Source: Elmis aenea (Eukaryota > Arthropoda > Insecta > Coleoptera > Elmidae). From it: a stretch of 64,000 nucleotides of DNA. Below, one piece after another: positions 1 through 13,200 of the stretch. The position numbers and the translations under genes were made by a program. Where the stretch lies: NCBI GenBank assembly GCA_947652605.1, contig OX393579.1:18063674-18127673 (forward strand), written 5' to 3'. The notes below the pieces were generated by a model that worked only from the letters and a program-made list of their open reading frames with translations, was not told where the DNA came from and did no database searches. Every line of letters starts with the position of its first letter. Position 1 is the first letter of the stretch.

Positions 1-1128
1 ATCTCATAGCTTTTCATGTTACGAATTTATGGCTGTATAGTAAATACAGTACTTTATAATTTTGCCAATTTTAATTTGTGTTCAGATTTTTTTTTTTTAA
101 ATAATCGTTTTTTTCTGAATATAAACTTTTCGTTAAATAAGGGAACAGTGTTTTTTAACCAGGTCAATACTGAATGTTTGTAAATCAGTGCTTTATGTGT
201 GTTCATAATGTTTTATTCTGCTTTTGATGTGATATTGTGACCTTTTGTAAATAGCAAGTGAAATTATATAAATTTTATTTTTTTAACATTTGGTTTCATT
301 AACTATTATAACCTTGTAATTCCTAAAATCTGGTGGTGTGTCTGCAGAGAAATAAATATTAGGTGTATAAATCATATAGAATGGCTCATTATCAGTTGCG
401 AAACCATTTCTTTTGTTTCTATAAGTACTTTGAAATTTTGTTATTGATTTTTGTATGTGTTACATAAAGATTTACTTTACTTATTGTTTAGCATTTTGAT
501 TATTCAGTAAGTCAACAACAACAACAAAAAATTTCAAGATAAACACGCGTGTTATCCGAGTTTTATATCATATTCCATTTTGGCACTACAGAGGAAAAAT
601 AAAATTTAATCGTTTTTAAAAATTTACTGTAAGTTCTTTCTTTATAAAAATAGAACGAAATATTATAAACGTTTTTAATAAAAAATTCTATGCTCAGTTT
701 AAAAATAAAGTTATAAGTAAATTTTTAAAACTGATTATATTTAATTTTTTGTTTGTAGTGTGTTTATCTCAAAAAAATAACCTAAGAGACTGATATAAGA
801 TTTTTGCTAACCGTTATGGTGTCCGAGATACCTCGTAAAACATTCGAATTTGGTCCACCCTGTACAAAATATCAGTATTTTGAACTTTTGTGGCATTGTA
901 GCAAGCTAATTTTGGATGGGCTAACCTATCTAGCTTTTAATCCTTGGTCTGTTTGGTGTAAAGTCTTGTTTTTAACATTTTTTAGTAACATTTTTGTATA
1001 AAAATCCAAATCAGTACTGCATGTGTGCAAGCATTTCTATATAAAATATTAATTTCTTGATTTTTGATTTGAAGTTTGTATTTTATTTATAATTATACGA
1101 AAACTAAGACTTAATTGGTTATTAACAG
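1..1128. other. Non-coding stretch, probably intron of the gene ending at 1341
   Basis: No exon could be recognised here. The stretch is AT-rich and ends in a plausible splice acceptor (TTAACAG) at 1128. About 535-868 resembles the ends of the foldback element at 35.57-36.53 kb: the phrase 'CATTTTGGCACTA' occurs in both, and the right side ends in a 'TTTGGTCCACCCTGTA' terminus. It is therefore read as a degraded transposon inside an intron. Confidence 0.45.
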
Positions 1129-1341
1129 GATGCAGTAATAAACGAACTAAAGCATAAAACTCGAATGGTTCAAGAAAAGAAACTTCTTCAACAAGACGAA
1201 GTGTATAATGGTGCTCTTGAAGACATTTTGTTAGGTTTAAAAAGTGAGCCTTATCGTCGTGCCGATGCCGTGAGAAGGAGTCAAAGACGACGAATTGACA
1301 ACAATAGACTCTCAAAGACAATGGAGGAAATGGAATTTTAA
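1129..1341 (+). CDS. Last coding exon of an unrecognised gene (C-terminal 70 residues)
   Basis: An open frame runs from a splice acceptor (AACAG ending at 1128) to a TAA at 1339-1341, giving 70 residues if it enters in phase 0. It is very rich in charged residues: an amphipathic start ([20 protein letters not shown]), then a short acidic segment ([13 protein letters not shown]), then a strongly basic patch ([17 protein letters not shown]) and an acidic end (TMEEMEF). This suggests a coiled coil followed by a nucleic-acid-binding or nuclear-localising tail. I do not recognise the family. Codon use and the clean acceptor support a real exon. Earlier exons must lie upstream, mostly outside the window, because no start is visible. 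Confidence 0.55.
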   Translation, partial: DAVINELKHKTRMVQEKKLLQQDEVYNGALEDILLGLKSEPYRRADAVRRSQRRRIDNNRLSKTMEEMEF

Positions 1342-4217
1342 TTGTTGATTACTCAAATTGTTTAGGTAATAATTACAGCAGTTGTTATAATTAAAAAGGC
1401 TTTATTACTTGTGTTACTAGTTTTACAGTTTAAGTTCAAAAACCAATAACGTACGAGGTTATTATTACTTTTATTATAAATCAAATGTTATTTATTACTG
1501 TTTGACTTTGGCTCGATATTAGATTAGTTTGTTGATCATGCACACAGTTAGCATAGTGATAAGGAAAAAATCAGTAATACACCTTTATTTATTTCTTATT
1601 TGTAAAAATAATTGGTAGTAAAAAATAAAGTATTTGGTAACATAAGTTGAAAACAAAACTATTTCAAAAGTTTTATCGGAGCTACAAACCATTTTAAAGT
1701 GGTACAAAATTTATTTATTTAATTCAGAGATATTTTAGTTCAATCAATTATAATTTACGCATCGTATTTTTGTAACTAGACGACTTTTATCCTATTAATA
1801 AGTAGAGCAAATTAAATCTAACAAATGAAGATGAAAGAGCAATATTATTATTTTTTTATATATCTTGCTAGTAGAATAATGTTAATTGATTGTTCCTAAG
1901 ATTATATTACTTATTTTTTATAAATAAATATAGGGTATTATTTGATTTACTAAATTATTTTTGAAGGGAAATAATTGCACAAAGTAAGTTTATATCATCG
2001 TACATATCACAAATAAATTGAAATTGCTAAATCAGCATTTTAAAAAAATATTTTTGATACAGAATTGTTATTACAAAGGCCTTTAAAATGTGCCAGTGAT
2101 ATATTTTATTTCCTTGTCATTTCCTTCAATAATGTATTGGATATATTGTTATGCTATAGATACAGACCAAAAATTATTGTGTGTATGTGCCAATTTCCAT
2201 ATTTAAGGAAAATTCCATTGTATAATATGTACAATAAACTAGTTTTATTAACTAATGGCATAGGTAAGTGCTAATTATTTGTATTAAAAAATATGCACGT
2301 CGAATAGTCATGTTTTCTTTTATAAAAAAATATATATTTAAAATATAAAATATAAATGGTGTTTTATTTTATGCAGTCTATTCCATTTTATTGGCATTAC
2401 CATTTTTTTTTGCAATCACAAAGGTGTGTTTTACTGCAATATACTTTTAAAAAAAACTAAAGGAAAAAATTAAAGTGTAATTTCTATCTACTTAAGCTAC
2501 ATGCTAGATGCAAAATTTCTATATTTTCTTAATTATGCTACTTGATCATGCAAAAATACAAAATTTGTAATTTCTTTATCAATACAATTATTTTCTATCA
2601 GACATTACTTTTTATTGTACATTTTTCAATTAAAAATCTTAAAATGACCAAGGAATAAAATAAACTTTTATTCAAAAAAGCTATTACCAAAAATAATCCA
2701 GTGTCATTACTAAAAAATGTGGATCTAGATACCTAGTAAAACATTCTGTCACAAGTGACAATAATTTTTGTGCAGTTAAAATTAGTATTAACACATTGAT
2801 TAAAATAAAAGTGAAGAATTTATTCAAAGAAAGCAGTTTAATTTTCTTACATGGTTGATTCATCATAGGCTGTCAAATTAATTCGCTAAGCTAAAACAAT
2901 CATTTTTGTGGAAGATTTTTCAAGAAAAACTAAAAGGGCTTCAGACATTTGTAGGGCGTTTACCACGAATTACATAGGTTTAATAAAACGCTAAATATGT
3001 CTATGCAAAATACATGTGAATTGCAAATCATGATATTAAAAATAAATGTGGAATTTGATATGAACAGCTAAAGCAATTTTTTACAGCTTGCAACCTTTGC
3101 CTTCCAAATTCTTTATTGTAATGAGATAAGGGCATAAAACAACTATTGCGGTAAAGTTAAAAATGTATTGTCGATAGTGATGTATTGTATTATGTATTTA
3201 TTTTATTCCTACTCTGAATTTAAAATTAACATATTATGGGAATGGCGAATGCACCTATTTTTAAAAATACAGTGCCAACTAGGAATGGGTAGTCGTAATA
3301 AAGCGTTGTCAATGAACGTTTTCATTTTGTTATTGTAAATAACAAATTGTTTTATACTTTGACGATAAATGTACGATTCATAAGTTTCAAAAAATAATAG
3401 AAATAATTTAATTAGATTCTCTTTTCAATATCATTTTCCCAATATTTTCATTTATCTATTTATACTTAACTTGACTCGGATAGTCATGACGTCACTTATT
3501 GCCAAAGGAAAATGAAGCAGAAGGCAATGCAGATGGCGACATACTAATAGGAACGTTCGCAATAAAAATTTAAATCGTATTTTTTTATTATGATCTATGC
3601 CACATCAAGTATAAGAATACCAATAAAAGTCAACTACTAACTCTAACAATACTTCTTAAAGAACTATTTTGCTGAAAATTAGTTAAAACGCTTGTAAAAA
3701 GCCCAAGAAAAAACAGAAATGGTCCGTAAAGACTTAAAAGCTAAGTAGTGCTGTGATCTGTGTTTGTGCGTCTCATCTTTCGTTCGGGGGAAATTCTATC
3801 AATTAGGTAAGGTTTTTAGTTTTTACCGTATTTAGTTATAGTATTAATATTTTTCTGTGCTTGATTCCAAACGACCCACCCAAAACACCAATGGCGTAAA
3901 TTTGTAGTCGTCATTCAAGGTCACTTATGTCAGTGTGTATACAACTTAAATTGTTTGTCTACGTCATTTACAATCAAATTGTGTAAAATTGTGCATTTTT
4001 CCTTTGATATATTAATAATGAAACTTATTCTACAGTGCTTTGTAGTGCATCTTAACATGTGTACCAACATTAAACATAACCCCAAAATAATCCTCTGTTG
4101 CTAGTTTAGAAGTAAGAACATAATTACCTATGGGTTATTGCAGAGAAGAAGTATCTGGTGATAAGCCAGCATCAAATAATATGTGCTGGATTGGCACGAG
4201 TAGAAGTATACTATAAA
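1342..4217. other. 3' UTR of the upstream gene, intergenic DNA and 5' leader of Cdk12
   Basis: The first part is AT-rich with several AATAAA-type signals and is likely 3' UTR of the upstream gene. No coding exon was recognised. Towards the right, a possible non-coding first exon of Cdk12 ends at a donor-like GTAAGG at 3807. A matching acceptor (TTGCAG) ends at 4143, leaving a short leader before the ATG at 4218. The promoter was not identified. The 5' exon is inference from splice-site shape only. Confidence 0.35.
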
Positions 4218-7200
4218 ATGGAAAAGAGTCGTCATGGAAAAAATAAAGAAAAATCCAAACGATCATCCAAAAAGCGTAAATCCCGAGACGAAAGCGGCAG
4301 TCCCACAAGTACAAATTTAGTATCAAAAAATACTACAAAACCCTTAGTGGAATACTCTGATGTGAGTTCTGAAGATCTCTCAGGTCCAGAAGCTGGGGAA
4401 ATACAAAGTGGTGAAAGTGGTTTAAGTTTTAGTGATGACGGTGAATTAAGCGGCCATTCAATGCATAGAAATAATTATTACAACCGACACTCCCATAGCA
4501 GTCGAATTTTGGAAGAGGAATATTATTTATCTCGATCACAGTTTTCTCCCAATCGACGTGTTCATAGACTCGACCCATCAATGATCCCACGTTCACCGTC
4601 CCCCATGCTTGCTCGGAGCGAACGAAAACAGTCAGTTTCATCTAGGTCTTCCCGATCTAGTGATGTTAGACATCGAAGAAAAGTTGAGTCATCTCCATTA
4701 CCAGAGTTCAAACAAGTAGTTGGTTCTCCCACATACGACGAAGATTTTGAAAATATTGATAAACGGAAACGAAAAAAGAAGGAGAAAAAACACAAGAAGG
4801 ATAAGAAAAAGAGAAAGAAAAAGAAAAAACATAGATCTCGTAGTTCCAGTTTAGAAAGTATAGATTCTCTTTCTTCTTCGACACCACCTACCAAAACAAG
4901 TAAAACAAATTCACCGAAACCAGAAGTTGATCGTGAGCCACTATCTGATTGGGAACCACCTGCAGTAGAGGCTGAAATTCGCCCAACAGTTAATGTGATT
5001 AAAATCGATACTGACGCTTGCTCTCCAGTATCTAATGACAGTCATATAGCATCACCAGAACCAGAGGAAGTTAGACGGTCACCTACGCCTGATCCAGACA
5101 CCCCTCCTGTTCACACAAACACTAATAAAGAACTTTTTACTCCTCGAGAATCACCTCATACACCTCCCTTATTGCCTTCCAAAACTTCCAATTCAATTCA
5201 CAGAGAACCAATAGAAGTGATCGATATTCGCGACAGAGATCCTAGTCTATCCCCTGTTGAAACTGTTCGACCATATCATGATCATAGTGGTCCCAAACAT
5301 AGTATGTCGCCTATAAAATCATCACCATATCGAAATCCAAGCCCTGAGATCTTTATTAGTAGTCGTCATCCGTATAGTCATGGTAGTGTCTCTCCATCAA
5401 GAAAACGTAAAAGGATGGAAAGAGAAATGTTGCACAGGAGGCATAGGAAAGAAAAGGATTTAACTAGGGAAAGGCGGAGGTTGTCAAGAAGTAGAAGTCC
5501 CATTAGAAGAAGGATTTCACGATCTCCGAGTTGGACGAGAAGACATTACAGTCGTTCACCTAGTAGGACCAGAATTCCAAAACGTTATAGATCGAGAAGC
5601 CCTAGAAACATTAGAGAAAGGGAGAGATCCAGAACACCGCCTAGGTATGTTACCTAATTAAACTTTAATATTTTTGGGAATATGAATCTTGAAGTTAATA
5701 TATATTTATATTGAATTTAATTGATTTTCGTAGATATTAAAAACTTTGCAACAGTTTTTACTGTTTTATGTAGAATCTTTCTTGCGAAAGCTGACAAAAG
5801 ATAATTTTATTTAATGTGTGTTTAAAAAAGTATCCCAGCTTATATCTTGATTTTTTAACGTTTTAGTATTCAAAATAAATTTTCAAGGGAAAACTGTTTC
5901 ATGTTATGATGTTTTAACATTTTTAAGTCGTTTTGCTCTTAACAGAAGTAATTTTTTTTAAATTTAAATGTAATTTTTTATTGTAAATTAAGGAATTTTT
6001 GTGTGATCTGAAACTGAATACAAAAATTTAGTATGACCATGTCATAGGACAATATGTTTTTAACCTCTTAAGTTGTTATGCCGAATATAATCGTCATCGG
6101 CCTTGGTCATGAATAGCGACTATGCCGTACATATTCGCTTTGTGTAAAATTGTGTATATCTTATTGTATTTGACGAAAACGTATGCTTGCTGTGCTTCGG
6201 TCATTACATATAGGATCACTTTATGACGTCATCTATTTTGTTTGTTCGAAAACGTTTACAGCGCCACTTGCCGATATTAACTATGTGTTCTGTGCTTCAA
6301 AAAAGTAATAAGAAAAGAAAGTCGTTATTGGTGTGCAATTTGCAGCACGGGCCTTTGCCCTGAATCTTGCTTTAAAGATTTTCATACCAAAAATTAAATT
6401 TTTGAAAACTTTGTACTGTTTTGTAATATTTTTAAAAACATGCTAAATGGATAATTATGCATTGTTGTGTGATATAATATGTTGTATATACTATAAAAAA
6501 GTAAAATTTTAAATAATTCTTACGTTTTATTAATTTTTTAATTCATATTTTCAATACAATGAATATGACGAACGAAATTTTTCATGCAATGGATATGACG
6601 TAAATACTCGCGAGCGGTCTAGAGTTCGTGTCGCTTTGCAAGGCCTCGCGCTCAGCGGCCGTGTCCACTTAAGAGGTTAAAATGGAAAACTTGTAAGGTA
6701 ATCTACTAGCATTATGTTGACAGGTGAAAATTATATGAACATGGATCCAATTCACATTACTTAAAAAGTTACAAAACTTAACATGTTTGTAATAAAAAAT
6801 TAAAACACGGCTCATCAAAAACAGAAGTTGTTTATTTCGTATTTATAACGTTCATTATTTGGTGTTCGTAATTATTTAAGAAAATTCAAAATGGTCAGGT
6901 TGATATGTAGAAATCTAAGTTGGTATTCTTATACCGCTTGTCGAGCATTTCCATGAGGAATACAATACACAAAAATGATAATCTTAAGTTGTAAAAACAT
7001 GCTTTTGAATTTTTGTGAATATAATTACAAACCCAGAAATAATAAACGTTGTTAATACAGGGTGAGGCATCACTTATGACACCCCCACTTATTTTGTTAT
7101 TGGAAAGAATTATCAAAAAAAGTTTCAAATAAAAGTTGTTTGATACAGTATTTCCAAAATATTATCATGTCAAATTTCGTTTTCTTTTGTTTTTTTAGGA

Positions 7201-10200
7201 GTTACGGCACCATATTTGTTTTATTTAAATGGCACCATACATATTTTTTTATACGGTTTTAAAGACATTTTCTTTCTCTTTTCAATGCACTAAAACTTTT
7301 ATACCCTTACATAATTTTTTTTTAAGAAAATCGCAAAAAAATTGTTTTAAAAGCGTACGTTATGTAAGGGTATACAAGTTTTAGTGCGTTGAAAAGAGAA
7401 AGAAAATGTCTTTAAAACCGTATAAAAAAATATGTATGGTGCCATTTTAAAAAAACAAATATGGTGCCGTAACTCTTAAAAAAACAAAAGAAAACGAAAT
7501 TTGACATGACAATATTTTGGGAAATACTACATCAAACAACTTTTATTTGAAACTTTTTTTGATAATTCTTTCCAATAACAAAATAAGTGGGGGTGTCATA
7601 AGTGATGCCTCACGCTGTATAATATTAATAACTTTTGCTTTTAATCTCTTAACAGTTACTTGTGGTTATACTTATTTCAATTACAAATATTTATATGTTG
7701 CAACTTCTTAACCAAGATGAATTAGACCTATGTTCAGGTGCCATATTATTATTTTTTAATTGAATCGGTTTTATCTGTTAAAGTTAGTTATAATGCTAGT
7801 AAATCACCTTATATGTATCAACACAGTATGAACGTATCATTCATCATCCAAATAACAAAGTTGACAATTTGATTTTTCTTCATAGGCGTGAGAAAGTTAA
7901 AAGTCCATCTCCGCATTCGATGAAATCGTCTCAACTTAAAAACAAAATAACTGACACTAGTTTATTTGCGGAACTTGTGAAAGACCGACAAAAGCGTGAA
8001 ATAGAATTAAAAAAGTTAGAAAATATGCTGGAAAAGAAGAATGATAATCAGTCTACTTCGGATGTCAAAGAAATCGCTCAAATATATCAGATTGATAGTA
8101 ACGGTGCAGGTGATGACAACATGCCTCCGTTACCGATGGCTGTTGACGATATCCCCATTCCGTCGGATAATAAACCGCTAGATATTAGCATTCTAGTACA
8201 ATTAAACGATATTGCTTTGCCAAACAACACTATTTCGATGATGGCAGAAACAAGGAATAATAATGTTATTAGTTTGCCACCCACTCCTCCTCTACCGACC
8301 TCAGCTGTTATTGTGACTGCGCCCCAGCCATTGCCCTCTTCTAATGTGTCAACATTTGTGCCTAATAAAGCTCCAACCAGTACCCCCACACCGACCAAGA
8401 AAACTGGTGAATCAAACAAAGCTAGTAAATCGAAAAGCATAACAAAATTACCGATGCCACCAGGCATTAATCAAACTGATTTAGAAGCAATAGAGTCACC
8501 ACCAAGTAGATCACCTAGTCCAATTATTGCTTCTAAACCAAAAACACCACCAAGAAAAAGTATTATGAATCTACCTTTTCCACTAGGTGAGTACTGCAAT
8601 TCTTCAATTATCATTATACTGTTTACGCAGTATAACATTTATTATGTTATTGAACATTACCTTTAAAAATTTAGATGTGTAAAGCAGGGATGGAAAACGT
8701 AACGTAACGATACCCGATAACGTTATAATAACGATTCAATTATAAGTTTTAATACAATAACGTTATATTACGTTATAATAACTGATAACGTTTCATTAAA
8801 AGTTAATTTGTATCATTATTCTCTATAAATTAAATTTTTATATGGCCATCTTTTTATTTTCAGAAGATATACTATTTTGTTTATATTTTAGAAATTAAAA
8901 TGAAAATACAGTATCTCAACGTAATTTTGTACTTTTTTCAAAATTTACCTTTACAGATCCCAAAAATAATTTCAGAGTTACAAATGAAAATTATTTTTTC
9001 AACGTTATACAGGATGTTTCTTAAATAATGCGAAAAAATTCGGGAGGTCATTCCTTATCGAAAATTAAGGGGGGTCTTTCATATAAAATTTTTTCCTTAG
9101 ACATCTCCTTTCGGAGTTACACCCCCCTAAAGGGGAGCGGTAAAATTTAGGTTTTTATTTTATTTCTCAAATATGGATATATGTAGGAGAATGATATTTG
9201 GTACATGTTTCATACTTATTAAAAGGTTTCCCATAGTAATATTTTCAATCATCTCCCACCTTCACAGGGAGCTAAAGTGCGACCCCTGTTGTTTTTTTTT
9301 ATCAAAATTTTTTGGTGGATTGAAATTTTGCAAATTTAATTTTTTTTTTTTTGAAAACTTGATTTATTTAGATTTTTTTTAATTCTTTAACTTTTCTCAT
9401 AAAACCTACAGTTTTTGAGTAAAAAATTATATGAGTGAACATGAACCATCAAATATTCCAATATAAAACGATTCATTTTGGTGGTTACCATGGTTTGTTT
9501 ATGTTTATATTGGGTAGAATTCATTTTGACATTTACACAGTGACAACGCTAAAACGCCCGTCAATTCTACCCAATATGAACATAAACATCATGTTCACTC
9601 ATTTAATTTTTTACTAAAAAACTGTAGATATTACGAGAAAAGTTTAAATCAAACTTAAAAAAAAAAATTAAATTGCGAAATTTTAACTCACCAAAAAGTT
9701 CTGATTAAAAAACCAACAAAGGTCTCACTTTTCAGCCCCCTGTGAAGGTGGAAGATGATTGAAAATATTACTATGGAAAACCTTTAAATAAGTACAAAAC
9801 ATACCAAATATCATTTTCCTGCATTTATCGAAATTTGAGAAATAAAATAAAAACCTAACATTACCAATCCCTTTTAGGGAGGTGTAATTCCGAAAGAAAA
9901 CGTCTAAGGAAAACATTTTATATAAAAGACCCCCCTTAATTTTCGATAAGAAACACCCTGTATATCATAATTTATGTAACGTTATATAACATAACGATTC
10001 ATTTTTTTAATGTTATTTATTACGTTATGTAGCGAAAACAAATAATAAATAACGTTATACAATAACGTAACGATTTAAAACGTTATTTCATCCATGGTGT
10101 AAAGCAATTGAATTTTTGTATTGCAGTTATACCCGGTACTGAAGAACTTAGTGGTGATGAAGAAATGCCAAATACTCCACCTAGACAAGTGACTGGCAGT

Positions 10201-13200
10201 GGTAGAGCAATTGACAAAACGAGGCCCTTGCCAAAACCTAAATTGAAAAGGCCTAAAATATTGAAGCGTAAAGGATCTCGCAACATAAACACTGGTAAAG
10301 ATTGGGGTGAACGTTGTGTCGATGTATTTGAAGTTATTGCTCAAATTGGAGAAGGTATGTAGACAGTTCTCGTGCTAATAACAAAATTGTGGTTTGATTG
10401 ATATTGTTTTGGGTATATTTTATCGGGAATGTTTTGTTTTAGGTACTTACGGTCAAGTGTACAAAGCTCGAGACATGCGATCAAATGAAATGGTAGCTCT
10501 TAAAAAAGTAAGACTGGAAAATGAAAAAGAAGGGTTTCCCATTACCGCAGTCAGAGAAATTAAGATTTTAAGACAACTTAATCATAAAAATATCGTTAAC
10601 CTGAGAGAAATTGTGACTGATAAGCAAGATGCTGTTGATTTTCGAAAGGTGAGTGTTTTGTTTTTAAACCATTTTTCACAGGAATAAATTTTTTGCTTCT
10701 ATTCAATTTTAAATTACGGTAATTTTACATCACTGCTTATTTATATTGCATCCACATTATAAATTTGAAAATTGGTATTTGTAGGTGTGGCAAAGGCCTT
10801 AATCTCTAGCTTTGTTTAAATCGACTCAACATACTAATTTTTTTATAGTAGCAAAATTGTATTTTTATGCTACCAGTTGACTAAAATGTTAATGATTATA
10901 GAACATACGTAATTCAACACTAATTTTTGATTCAGTATTCAGCAACAGTATCAACATGAAAATATTAGGTTATATACTACCTGACAGTTAACAACCTAAA
11001 GACCTCTACGTCACTACCCTTAGCGGGGAAGCCATAATCTCAGAGGTCTTATATTCAGACACGCACATGCGCTTTCCGTTCTGCTTAATGCAAATGATCT
11101 TTTTCGTACGCTGTAGCTGCCGAAAAAGACTTTTAGCGGCCAAAAAAGACTTTTTCGGCTGTTGCTAAGGATAAGGCCGGAAATGCAGTACTTTATGGTT
11201 GCTAACGTGTCCGTCAAACAACTGTTACTAGTATGATCGCACAAAAAATGTGTTTCGCTTGGATCGCTTTATTGAGGAGGGATATATGGGTTATCTACGA
11301 AGTCACAAAAAAAGTGAATCCGTTTGCTAAATATGGCCCAAAGACGGACAAAGAAGCATGCTCTTGTAATGAATTTTTTTTCAATATACAGTAGAACCTC
11401 TTTCATCTGGACCTCGATTATCTGGATTTTCTATTATCCGGATTGTACAAAATAAACAATTTTAACAAAAAAAAAGTGAATTATACAAATTTGTTGCATA
11501 ATACAGACAGACAGTGTCATCTATCGATAATGTATGAAATACCTAGACGCAAGTAGAGTCAATAGCTGTTTAGATACAATATGTTTTTTCTTCTACATAG
11601 ATATTTGTAATAGATACCTTTTTTTCTCCTCTTGATTATCCAGATTTTTTATTATCTGGACCATCTTCATTCCCAATTAGTCCGTTTAGTCGGTATAATG
11701 TATTATTGTATTTTTAAATCTAAAATTAATGTTTATTCCGAATCGGGTAACCTGTTTATTTGTAAATAATTATTGTAAACAATCATTGTGTTCATTTTGT
11801 CACCTGATCCAATATTATACCCAAAAGATAAACAGTTGACTGTTGCATCTCTAAAACCAAGCAGGCTCTGTAAATTTGACATTGCCGTGACATTAACTTT
11901 AATTAAATTTGGACGATATAAATTTTTTTTTTTTTGTGGAGGTTTCACAATTTTTTTAAAGTTTGTTTTTTATGAATTATCTAATCTTTTCACAAAAAAA
12001 ACATGAACATTCTGTACACGGGCGGACTGGCAACATAAGACTGGCCGGGGAAATTTTTGACTTAATCAGCCCAATCGCTTCATACGTACAGGGTGGGCAA
12101 ATTTCGATGTTTTAATAGGGAATCTCGATAACTATAAGAGGTATCAAAAAACGGACCGCGCACCCTCGATCTATTTTTTCGATAAAAAGTTAATGGTGAA
12201 AACTAAAATTGGTTATCGTCTTTTGTTTTTCGAGTTATCGTCGATAACTCGATTTTTCGACTTCGTTTTATGACCATATCTCACTTGTTTATGAAAATAA
12301 ACAAAAATAATTTTGACGTTCTACAAGCACTTTTTTGATAAGAATGCAGTGGCGTAGACAATTTAAAAAAATAATCTAAATTCGAGTTGTGACATAAAGT
12401 TGTATTTTTTAAAATAGAACCCATACTTGGCTATGACTTATTTAAATTCCTTTTTGTTTGTCATTCCAAATATATAAGGGTTGATGTACTTATTTTCAAT
12501 AATATGTAAGTTGCGAAAGTTTTTTAGTTTTTTTTTTAAAGAAAATTATACTGTGAAAACAAAAACAAAAGTGAAAAACCTTTTAAAACTCATTTGGTAC
12601 AAGTTACGAAGGTTTTTTAATTTGTTGTAAATTGTACCACATGCGTTTTAAAAAGTTTCACATGTTGTTTTGCTTTTGTTTTCAGAGCCTACTATAATTT
12701 TGTTTAAAAAAAAACTTATAAACTTTCGCAACTTGCATATTATTGAAAATAACTACATCAACCCTTATATATTTGGAATAACAAAAAAATAAGGAATTTA
12801 AATAAGTCATAGCCAACTATGGGTTCTATTGAAAAAAAAACAACTTTATGTCACAACTCGAATTTAAATATCCTTTTTTTAAATTGTTTATGCCACTGCA
12901 TTCTTATCAAAAAAGTGCCTGTAGAACGTAAAAATTATTTTTGATATTTTCATAAACAAGTGAGATATAGTCATAAAACGAAAAATCGAGTTATCGGCTT
13001 TAACTCAAAAACAAAAGACGATAACCAATTTTAGTTTTCATCATCGAGGATGCACGGTCTGTTTTTTGATACCTCCTATAGTTACCGAGATTCCCTTTTA
13101 AAACATCGAAATTTACCCACCCTGTACATGTATTTAAATAAAAAGGAATGAATTGTATATTTTTTCCAGTAATTTAATTTTGTAAAGCTAGGGATATCTG

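Noticed and set aside
4158..4217. Upstream extension of Cdk12 to 4158
   Set aside because: The codon at 4158 is GTG; the first in-frame ATG is 4218, with good context.
4429..4894. Antisense open frames opposite Cdk12 exon 1
   Set aside because: They are shadows of the biased RS/Lys-rich coding sequence; the sense strand encodes an unmistakable CDK12 N-terminus.
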